NCBI GenBank assembly: GCA_017539635.1
Contig: JAFYCQ010000164.1
Span: forward strand, 1-5,993
DNA: 5,993 bases
From: Oscillospiraceae bacterium
GTDB lineage: Bacteria; Bacillota; Clostridia; Oscillospirales; Oscillospiraceae
Direction of reading: 5' to 3'
The notes beneath the pieces are model-generated. The model saw nothing but the letters and a program-made list of their open reading frames with translations, made no database searches and was not told the DNA's origin. A program made the position numbers and the translations under genes. Below are positions 1 through 5,196 of this stretch, one piece after another (within the stretch, counting starts at the first letter, position 1; every line of letters starts with the position of its first letter).

Positions 1-38
1 GCTGTTTTTCCATAAAAATCGGCAATATTTTTAAACAT
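1..38 (-). CDS. Start of an unidentified gene, cut by the left edge of the window
   Basis: Only the first 12 codons and part of a 13th are visible: an ATG at 38-36 followed by an open frame reading MFKNIADFYGKT. A Shine-Dalgarno GAGG lies about 7 bases upstream of the ATG on the minus strand (GTGAGGACAAAAATG), which is why I accept it as a real start. It begins 57 bases after the stop of the GerB-type permease gene and has the same orientation, so it may be the next gene of the ger operon or a following unit. The visible part is too short to assign a family. It sits in the arms and loop of an imperfect inverted repeat (1-80). Confidence 0.5.
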   Translation of the reverse strand, partial: MFKNIADFYGKT

Positions 39-80
39 TTTTGTCCTCACTATATATTGATTTTTATGCCTGCAAACAGC
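1..80 (-). repeat. Imperfect inverted repeat enclosing the start region of the left-edge gene
   Basis: Three nested complementary segments are visible. Bases 1-7 (GCTGTTT) pair with 74-80 (AAACAGC), 11-20 (CATAAAAATC) with 59-68 (GATTTTTATG), and 24-28 (AATAT) with 54-58 (ATATT). All three are perfect within the segment and are separated by small internal loops. In the minus-strand transcript the Shine-Dalgarno and ATG of the left-edge gene would sit in the apical loop of about 25 bases. It could be an RNA hairpin in the leader. The arms are AT-rich, so chance complementarity is possible. Confidence 0.35.
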
Positions 81-95
81 ACAAAATAGCCTGTT

Positions 96-1184
96 TCACA
101 GTCTCTTTCGCGCTTTACCGATAAAAAGCGTCAAAGGCAAAAGCCCGAATTTCAACACCGCGTTCACCGCCGGAAGCAGAGTTTCGGCCATTTCCCGCAG
201 CCTGAAAGCGTTCCCGGAGAGAAATAGAGCGCAGAAAAGCGCTGCCGCCGCCGCGGGAATGACGAATATCTCCCGCCTTGCTCCCCCGATATCGGCGCGG
301 AAGATCTCCGCTGCCGCGCACAGAAGCGCCGCGGCGAAGATCAGATCCGTCCCAACCCACAGCGCCACGGCCAGCGCCTCGAAACCGTCCACGCCGGACA
401 GGGCCGGGGCGTTCCTCACCATGACGAAGAACGGGAACTGGAGCCGGGCGGCAAGGCCCGCCGAGAGTCCGCCCACGACTGCCGTCTGCAAAAGGAACAT
501 GCACAGCATCAAGAGGCAGACGGCTCCCGCTCTCCCTTTTATCTCCCCTTTTTCCGGCGGGACGCTCCCGGCCAGAAATGCCAGGGCCGCCTGCATGCTG
601 ACGAAATTTGAAAGAGCAAGGCCGCCCAAAGCCGCCGGGATCATATCCATGCGGCTCACGGGGGTGAGGTTTTGGAAGGATATGCCCGTAAGCGACAGGG
701 CCAGTATCACCGCCAGCGCCGCTGCCATAACGGGCAGGAAGGCTTCGGCCAGTCTGCCGAGAGCTTTCAGCTTCCCCAGGGCAAAGACGGCCGACGATAA
801 GAGCGTGACTATAATAAACGCCCTGCCTCCCCCGTATTCATAGACCGAAGCCACCAGCCGCTCCGCCGAGGAGCAGAGCAGAAAGCCGCAGTAAAAGACG
901 TCCCACGCTCCGAAAAGAGACGAAACGAGCTTTCCGGGAAAACTGCCCACGCTCCGGCAAAAAAGCTCCCCCAGGCCCTCCCCCTCCCGGCGGGAGCTGA
1001 GAAACCAGCCTAATAATATAGTATAAAGCACCGCCGGGACGGCGGCGAACAGCGGGCAGAGCCATGAGGCCCGCCCGGCAAGGCGGGTGGGCACGTCCGA
1101 GAGCTGGCGTATCATGGGGGACAGAAGGCTGAGGCCCGTCAGCACCCTGAGCTGGCGGGCGGTCATTTTATCCCTTTTCTCCAT
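96..1184 (-). CDS. GerB-type spore germination permease subunit (GerAB/APC family)
   Basis: This is the integral-membrane B subunit of a germinant receptor, which in this family holds the germinant-binding site and belongs to the amino acid/polyamine/organocation transporter superfamily. The 362-residue product has the usual family length and about nine or ten hydrophobic segments, for example near 42-62, 88-108, 121-137, 146-168, 183-205, 220-243, 268-294, 304-323 and 335-356. The N-terminus has the short basic lead and TARQL element of clostridial members, and MVRNAPALSGVDGFEAL (255-271) matches the region before the eighth helix. The ATG at 1184 follows a G-run (GGGGGG) 5 bases upstream. 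A second ATG at 1166, preceded by AAGGG, would remove only six residues and is a real alternative. The gene ends in TGA and begins 24 bases after the GerC-type gene, so it is last of the three ger genes. Its ligand cannot be predicted from the sequence. Confidence 0.88.
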   Translation of the reverse strand: MEKRDKMTARQLRVLTGLSLLSPMIRQLSDVPTRLAGRASWLCPLFAAVPAVLYTILLGWFLSSRREGEGLGELFCRSVGSFPGKLVSSLFGAWDVFYCGFLLCSSAERLVASVYEYGGGRAFIIVTLLSSAVFALGKLKALGRLAEAFLPVMAAALAVILALSLTGISFQNLTPVSRMDMIPAALGGLALSNFVSMQAALAFLAGSVPPEKGEIKGRAGAVCLLMLCMFLLQTAVVGGLSAGLAARLQFPFFVMVRNAPALSGVDGFEALAVALWVGTDLIFAAALLCAAAEIFRADIGGARREIFVIPAAAAALFCALFLSGNAFRLREMAETLLPAVNAVLKFGLLPLTLFIGKARKRL

Positions 1185-1208
1185 ATCTGCCCCCCATACT
1201 ATTTAATA

Positions 1209-2315
1209 TTATTTAAGCTCTTCTCCCAGCTCGTAGGTCCTCGCCACCCGGCAGGCGGCCGTTACCGTTATGGGCAGTTCCGGAAAAAGCTCCTCCCAGT
1301 TTCCTGCCGCCCCGGTGAATCTCACCGGCGACTGTCTGTAAAGCTCCGCTCCCAGCCCGAGAAAATCCAGACCGGTCGTCTGCGCTCTTTTTACGGCAAG
1401 CAGGATCGCCTCCGCCTCTCTTTCCGCCGCCGCCCGCTCGAGGGCCTCCCTCGTCCCGGCGTCCTTCGGGTCCGCCCCCTCCGCCTGGATGACCCCGGCC
1501 TCCATCTCCCCCAGGAGCTCTAAAGAGACGAGTTTTTCCGATTCGTAAACCGGGTTCAGTCTCACCTTCGCCGCCGTGAGCCTTAATGCCGCCTCGCCGC
1601 CGGGGCCGGGGACCGTCACCACCCCGCCCCGGAATTTGTTTTCAATGAGCACCGCGCCCCGTGCTTCCTCCTCCGTTAGGAAATATTGCAGCTTCCCGCC
1701 GGAAATAACCGCCAAACCTCCGTCGAAAGCGAGGGCTTCACTCCCCGTAATATCCCCGGACCGCCGCAGCTCCAGAGCGGACAGGAGAAACGCCCCTCCC
1801 TCCTCTATTTCCGCTGCGGCGTCCGCGCAGTCGGTCATATAGCTGCTCCCCTCCCGGGCGGCGTAATCCTTCATGAAGCTGAGGAAATCGGAAACGCCGC
1901 CCTCGCCGGCGCTTTTCAGCACCTTTTCCCCGTCGCCTCTGACGATGAAAACATCCGCGTCCATTCTCATTTCCGTGGAGCGGACCACAAAGTCGATTAT
2001 CCCCTCGATGCCCTCTTTTGCCGCCGCCTCGCCTATGAGCAGGTGCTCGGTGTGGGCGAAAAAGGTGTCTCCGCACTCGGGGGCCGTGCGCATAAGGTGC
2101 ACAGCCTCGCCGAAGGAGGCGGCGGAGACGGTGTATATTTTCGCGCCCCCGTCCTCCCCTGCCTCGGCGGTGACGGTGACGCCGCCGCCTTCCCGGTCCA
2201 CGGCCAGAGTGCGGACTATCTGGAGCTTTGCCAGATCCCTGTATTTAAGGCGCACGCCGGAGCAGCCGGTTAAGAGCAGGGCGGCAGCGGCAAGCACTGC
2301 CGCCGCTCTTTTCAT
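1209..2315 (-). CDS. Ger(x)C-type spore germination lipoprotein
   Basis: This is the C subunit of the germinant receptor, a lipoprotein held on the outer face of the spore inner membrane. The 368-residue product begins with a basic lead, a hydrophobic core and the lipobox LLTGC, so Cys18 should be the lipidated N-terminus. After it comes the N-terminal domain (YRDLAKLQIVRTLAVDREG at 25-43, corresponding to the usual 'W-D-x-x-E-I-x-x-L-A-I-V' segment, though the WD-E residues are not conserved). The C-terminal Spore_GerAC domain follows (about 240-358), including LDFLGLGAELYR and NWEELFPELPITV. I chose the ATG at 2315 because GGAGG lies 5 bases upstream; a GTG at 2321 would sit directly on that site. 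The ATG overlaps the TGA of the A-subunit gene as ATGA, a sign of translational coupling. It ends in TAA. Similarity to the family is clearest at the C-terminus. Confidence 0.88.
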   Translation of the reverse strand: MKRAAAVLAAAALLLTGCSGVRLKYRDLAKLQIVRTLAVDREGGGVTVTAEAGEDGGAKIYTVSAASFGEAVHLMRTAPECGDTFFAHTEHLLIGEAAAKEGIEGIIDFVVRSTEMRMDADVFIVRGDGEKVLKSAGEGGVSDFLSFMKDYAAREGSSYMTDCADAAAEIEEGGAFLLSALELRRSGDITGSEALAFDGGLAVISGGKLQYFLTEEEARGAVLIENKFRGGVVTVPGPGGEAALRLTAAKVRLNPVYESEKLVSLELLGEMEAGVIQAEGADPKDAGTREALERAAAEREAEAILLAVKRAQTTGLDFLGLGAELYRQSPVRFTGAAGNWEELFPELPITVTAACRVARTYELGEELK

Positions 2316-3715
2316 ATCCACCTCCGCCTGGTTTTAAGGGCCTTTTCCCGCAGGCTTCCCCGCCTGATCGGCGGGCGGACGACGGCTCTGAGCATTTCCC
2401 GCACATCCGTCCCCACGAAGGGCGTCAAATATGGAACGCCGAAGCTCTCCAGGGTGCAGAGGTGGTACAAAAGAAGCGCAAGGCCCGTCATCATGCCGAA
2501 AACTCCCCCGGCGATGGCGGCGAACACCAGCAGAAACCGGCACAGCCTCATGGCCGAGGCCATGTCCTGGTCGGGGGTCGTGTAACCCGCAACTCCGGAG
2601 AGGGCCACGATTATCACCACCACCGGGGAAACGATCCTGGCCTCCACCGCCGACTGGCCCACGATGAGGCCGCCGATTATGGACACCGTCTCCCCCACGG
2701 GGTTCGGAAGCTGCAACCCCGCCTCCTGCAAAAGCTCGAAGGACAGCAGCATGACAAGCACCTCCGCCGGGGAGGAAAAAGGCACGCTCTGCTTTGCCGT
2801 TATCATGGACTGGAGGAGCTTTGCCGGTATCATCTCCTGGTGATACATGGACACCGCCGCGAAAAGCGAAGGCAGCAGCAGCGACAGGAGCATGGCGGCG
2901 CAGCGCAGCGCCGTCAGAGCCGTGCCCACTATAAAATGGTTTGCCGAGTCCTCCGGCACCTTGAAAAACTGGGCAAAGGTGCCGGGGGCCAGATACCCCA
3001 GGGGCATGCCGTCGGCTATCACTCCCACCCGCCCCTCCAGCAGGTTGAGGCAGAATTTGTCCGGCCTTTCCGTTGTAATGAGCTGGGGGAACGGGGTCTT
3101 CGGCTGGTCGGCAAGACATTCCTCCACGGCAGCGGCGGTTATGACCCCCTCCACCTCCATGTTTGAGAGCCGTTCTGATGCCTCGGCGACTATTTGGGGG
3201 CTGGTAAAGCCGTCTATATAAATAAGCGCGATCAGCGTATGGCTGCCGCTGCCGGCGGTAAACTCCATGATTTTCAGATTTTCGTTCCGCAGCTTTCTCC
3301 GCACCAGAGCCGTGTTTGTCCGCAAAGTCTCCACAAAGGCGTCCTTGGAGCCCTTGACGACCTTTTCCTCCTTCGGGGCTTCCACGCTCCGCTTGTCGGG
3401 GCTTCTGGCCTCGAAGCAGACGGCCCTGCCGGAGCCCTCGAACACGACGGCGCAAAAGCCCGACAGGATATCCGAAAGCGTCTCGCCCAGAGTGTCCCGC
3501 AGGTTTGCCGAGGCGGCGAACACACCACCCTCCATAAGCTTTTCCGGCGCGGTCTTTGCCGTCGCGCCGGAAAGTAGCCGGCCTTCCGAAAGAGGCTTTA
3601 TTATCTCCCTTGCCACCGTCTCGCCGCCGGTCAGTCCGTCTATGAAAAACACGAAGGCGGTAAGCTCCCCGGCCTTTATCTCCCGCTGTGCAAAGTCGGC
3701 GCAGCCGGAAAACAC
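2312..3715 (-). CDS. GerA-type spore germination protein (A subunit), start uncertain
   Basis: This is the A subunit of the germinant receptor, in the spore inner membrane. From the GTG at 3715 it gives 467 residues. The soluble N-terminal half holds two similar alpha/beta subdomains, seen as FVFFIDGLTGGE (21-32) and LIALIYIDGFTSPQ (161-174). Between them is the family segment EKVVKGSKDAFVETLRTNTA (117-136), and ERPDKFCLNLLEGRVGVIADG follows at 216-236. The membrane half (about 262-425) contains SMYHQEMIP (289-297), FELLQEAGLQLP (326-337), GGLIVGQSAVEARIVSP (348-364) and SFGVPYLTP (424-432), all GerA hallmarks. The GTG has only a distant GAGGG 11 bases upstream. A better start is the ATG at 3814, but a TAG at 3763-3761 interrupts that frame (separate entry). 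Either a short N-terminal linker is lost or the gene has a nonsense mutation. The gene ends in TGA inside the ATGA overlap with the lipoprotein gene. Family identity is certain; start and intactness are not. Confidence 0.9.
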   Translation of the reverse strand: MFSGCADFAQREIKAGELTAFVFFIDGLTGGETVAREIIKPLSEGRLLSGATAKTAPEKLMEGGVFAASANLRDTLGETLSDILSGFCAVVFEGSGRAVCFEARSPDKRSVEAPKEEKVVKGSKDAFVETLRTNTALVRRKLRNENLKIMEFTAGSGSHTLIALIYIDGFTSPQIVAEASERLSNMEVEGVITAAAVEECLADQPKTPFPQLITTERPDKFCLNLLEGRVGVIADGMPLGYLAPGTFAQFFKVPEDSANHFIVGTALTALRCAAMLLSLLLPSLFAAVSMYHQEMIPAKLLQSMITAKQSVPFSSPAEVLVMLLSFELLQEAGLQLPNPVGETVSIIGGLIVGQSAVEARIVSPVVVIIVALSGVAGYTTPDQDMASAMRLCRFLLVFAAIAGGVFGMMTGLALLLYHLCTLESFGVPYLTPFVGTDVREMLRAVVRPPIRRGSLREKALKTRRRWI

Positions 3716-3760
3716 GGCCCGTATATCCCTCGGGTCGGGCGGCGCAGACCTGTCCGCTCC

Positions 3761-3814
3761 CTACTTTTTCACCGACGGCCTGAGTATTTTTGAAAAGGCT
3801 TTAAGAATCCCCAT
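3761..3814 (-). other. Original N-terminus of the GerA-type gene, ended by an in-frame TAG
   Basis: The ATG at 3814-3812 follows CGGAG with 6 bases of spacing, the best ribosome-binding site at this locus. It opens a frame reading MGILKAFSKILRPSVKK and then TAG at 3763-3761. The same frame continues without another stop through a Pro/Asp-rich linker (GADRSAPPDPRDIRAV) into the GerA protein at 3715. A short basic, hydrophobic start followed by a linker is what intact clostridial GerA proteins show, so these 17 codons are very likely the true N-terminus. A single base change (AAG, GAG or CAG to TAG) would explain the stop. Readthrough, recoding or a base-call error remain possible. Confidence 0.7.
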
Positions 3815-3825
3815 ATTTGTCTCCG

Positions 3826-3862
3826 AAAAAATTTAAGACCGGAGGAAAAACATCCTCCGGTC
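3826..3862 (-). terminator. Rho-independent terminator of the prolyl isomerase gene
   Basis: A perfect 10-base stem, GACCGGAGGA (3837-3846) with TCCTCCGGTC (3853-3862), closes a 6-base loop. On the minus strand it is followed by TTAAATTTTTT (3836-3826), so it terminates leftward transcription 24 bases after the TAA of the foldase gene. The plus-strand side has no T-run, so it should act in one direction. The T-tract ends just before the CGGAG of the GerA-type gene. Confidence 0.85.
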
Positions 3863-3863
3863 C

Positions 3864-3892
3864 TATTATTGCCCTTTTATTCGGATTTATTT
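3864..3892 (-). promoter_or_regulatory. Candidate forespore (sigma-G-like) promoter of the ger operon
   Basis: On the minus strand AAATA (3892-3888) and AATAATA (3870-3864) are 17 bases apart. They fit the known sigma-G pattern (gHATR, 17-18 bases, CATnHTA) with one mismatch in each element. The -35 overlaps the TAA of the foldase gene. Transcription would begin near 3857, inside the upstream arm of the terminator, so this transcript would lack the full stem and escape termination. Germination operons are typically sigma-G controlled, which supports the reading, but both elements are short and AT-rich. Confidence 0.35.
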
Positions 3893-5053
3893 GGGAAAAA
3901 CCTCGGCCAGGTCAATCGTATCATAATTATCTGTAGTCTCCAGGGGCAGCTCCAGCGCCATTTCCGTGACGGCATCTGAGAACTTCTCCTCCGCCACCAG
4001 CGCCCGCAGGGGATAGGCAATGCCGTAGGCGGCATACTGGCTGTACTCCATGGGCGTGGCGTCCGGATCGACGGGCATGCGCATGATTATATGGTAGCCG
4101 AAAGCGCTCTCAACTATACCGCTGTACTCGTATTCCTCCAGTCCTCTGACCGCCTCTTCAAATTCCGGCACGGGCTGACCGGTGGTGAAGAGATAGCCCT
4201 TGGGGAAGCTCAGCATGCCCGTGTCCTCGGAGTATTCCCCCATGAGGGCGTTGAACTTCTTTATCTTTTCCTCCTGGGTGTCCAGCTCGTCTAAAGCGGC
4301 GAGGATCTTTTCCATCTGGGCGTATTTCTCCGCCTTTTCCTCGTCGGAAAGGGGATTGCCGTCCTCGTCCGTGGTCTTTATGAGGATGTGCTTTGCCATC
4401 ATATAGTCCTTTTCCTCGATGGCCGCCTGGAGCTCGTCGTCCGGGAGCTTCTCGCCGTTCTCGCCATAGACGCTCTCAAACATATTGGAGTAGAGCTGGC
4501 TCATCTCCATCATGTAGCGGTAAAGCTCCTCGTTTCCGAAGCGGGTCTCTATATCCGCCTCATACTCCTCGTCGCCATCGAAGGTCTTTTTGTACTCCGT
4601 CATGGTGCTCTCAACATAGTCGGCGTCCTCGGTGGAGAGCTTTATGCCCTTGGCCGCAGCGTTCACTTCGATGCTTTTGTAATACCGCATCATTGCGGCG
4701 GCCCTGCCGAGGATATATTCGGAGTAGGTCACGTCGTATTCCTCGGATATGGGGGCGGACATGTCCTCCACCTCTCCGTAGCTCTCCTCAAAGGCGGTTA
4801 CGGCGTATCTCACCCAGGGGTATAATTCGCCCCAGGTCACGTCCTCGCCGTCCAGCTGCAGAACGACCAGGTCCGCGTCATAGGCGTCGGGACTGGCTGC
4901 GGAGATGCCGCCGGTCTCAGCGGGAGTCTCGGTGCTCTGGGGCTCGGTGTTCTGGGGCTCGTTTCCGGCAACTCCCGCCTCCGTTTCCCCGCAGCCGGCC
5001 AATACCGACGCAAGAAACAAAAGACACAGGAGCAATGCGATCGTTTTTTTCAT
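3887..5053 (-). CDS. Lipid-anchored parvulin-type peptidyl-prolyl isomerase/foldase (PrsA/SurA-like)
   Basis: The protein probably catalyses cis-trans isomerisation at proline bonds and helps exported proteins fold on the outer face of the membrane. The 388 residues start with MKK, a hydrophobic core and the lipobox VLAGC, giving lipidated Cys21. A Glu/Pro/Thr-rich linker (22-55) and an acidic SurA-N-like helical domain (about 60-210) follow. The parvulin domain spans about 216-326: KHILIK (221-226), YSED (274-277), GQPVPEFEEAV (292-302) and FGYHIIMR (318-325). The two family histidines are His221 and His321; the usual GG-D-LG loop is altered to DTGMLSFP. I chose the ATG at 5053 because GAGG lies 8 bases upstream. 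An ATG two codons earlier (5059) is only 2 bases from it, and upstream alternatives would bury the signal peptide. It has its own promoter and terminator. The closest PrsA/SurA subfamily cannot be settled by eye, so I give no symbol. Confidence 0.85.
   Translation of the reverse strand: MKKTIALLLCLLFLASVLAGCGETEAGVAGNEPQNTEPQSTETPAETGGISAASPDAYDADLVVLQLDGEDVTWGELYPWVRYAVTAFEESYGEVEDMSAPISEEYDVTYSEYILGRAAAMMRYYKSIEVNAAAKGIKLSTEDADYVESTMTEYKKTFDGDEEYEADIETRFGNEELYRYMMEMSQLYSNMFESVYGENGEKLPDDELQAAIEEKDYMMAKHILIKTTDEDGNPLSDEEKAEKYAQMEKILAALDELDTQEEKIKKFNALMGEYSEDTGMLSFPKGYLFTTGQPVPEFEEAVRGLEEYEYSGIVESAFGYHIIMRMPVDPDATPMEYSQYAAYGIAYPLRALVAEEKFSDAVTEMALELPLETTDNYDTIDLAEVFPK
4932..4961. repeat. Two-copy 15-base tandem repeat in the foldase linker
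   Basis: The units GTGCTCTGGGGCTCG (4932-4946) and GTGTTCTGGGGCTCG (4947-4961) differ at one base. Being a multiple of three, the repeat keeps the frame and encodes EPQNT-EPQST in the flexible segment just after the lipidated cysteine of the foldase. Copy number could vary between strains without disrupting the protein. Confidence 0.75.
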
Positions 5054-5083
5054 GGGCATTACCTCTTTGAACAGACTTTCGAC

Positions 5084-5112
5084 ATTGTAGCACATACAAG
5101 TTATAAATTCAA
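5084..5112 (-). promoter_or_regulatory. Sigma-A type promoter of the foldase gene
   Basis: Reading the minus strand, TTGAAT (5112-5107) and TACAAT (5089-5084) are separated by exactly 17 bases, and TGC directly before the -10 makes it an extended -10. Transcription should start near 5077, leaving a leader of about 24 bases that carries the GAGG site of the foldase gene. It points away from the U32 promoter. Confidence 0.75.
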
Positions 5113-5134
5113 CCGGGGACAATTTAAATTTTAG

Positions 5135-5163
5135 TTGTTATGTACAACACCGGGTGTTATAAT
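5135..5163 (+). promoter_or_regulatory. Sigma-A type promoter of the U32-family gene
   Basis: TTGTTA (5135-5140) and a consensus TATAAT (5158-5163) are 17 bases apart, with TGT before the -10 (extended -10). The expected start is near 5170, giving a short leader with GGAGG (5188-5192) 4 bases before the ATG at 5197. The spacer holds a palindrome that overlaps the -10, so the promoter may be repressible. Confidence 0.8.
5146..5158. promoter_or_regulatory. Candidate operator: palindrome in the U32 promoter
   Basis: AACACC-G-GGTGTT is a perfect 13-base dyad around 5152. It fills the downstream half of the -35/-10 spacer and shares the first T of TATAAT, a typical place for a repressor to block polymerase. 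A second small dyad, GTTGT (5134-5138) with ACAAC (5144-5148), overlaps it on the left. No regulator gene is visible nearby, and a dyad this short can arise by chance. Confidence 0.4.
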
Positions 5164-5196
5164 GTAAGGTAACATATTATATCCATTGGAGGAACT

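Noticed and set aside
74..96. AAACAG/CTGTTT hairpin as a terminator after the permease gene
   Set aside because: The stem is only 6 base pairs with an 11-base loop, includes part of the stop codon and has no following T-run.
259..843. Long plus-strand open frame opposite the permease gene
   Set aside because: It is rich in Ala, Ser, Arg and Pro with no recognisable domain, and lies antisense to a clear GerB-type gene. GC-rich coding DNA commonly leaves such open antisense frames.
1185..1208. AT-rich gap between the GerC- and GerB-type genes as a promoter
   Set aside because: It is only 24 bases long, too short for a complete -35/-10 pair plus ribosome-binding site, and the genes fit a single operon.
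1686..2273. Plus-strand open frames opposite the GerC-type gene
   Set aside because: There is no family similarity or convincing ribosome-binding site, and the opposite strand carries a complete lipoprotein with a lipobox and a Spore_GerAC domain.
2316..2321. GTG at 2321 as the start of the GerC-type gene
   Set aside because: GGAGG abuts it, whereas the same site is 5 bases from the ATG at 2315, which also forms the ATGA coupling overlap.
2462..3166. His- and Gln-rich plus-strand frame, and an overlapping minus-strand frame, across the GerA-type gene
   Set aside because: Both have the biased composition expected of a wrong-frame translation. The GerA frame carries many family motifs over the same bases.
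4393..5070. Arg/Pro/Ser-rich plus-strand frame opposite the foldase gene
   Set aside because: Its composition is that of an antisense shadow, and it has no motif or start signal.
5054..5122. Upstream starts (TTG at 5122, ATG at 5059) for the foldase gene
   Set aside because: They would place extra residues before an ideal lipoprotein signal peptide. The TTG start lies upstream of the predicted transcript start, and the ATG at 5059 is too close to GAGG.
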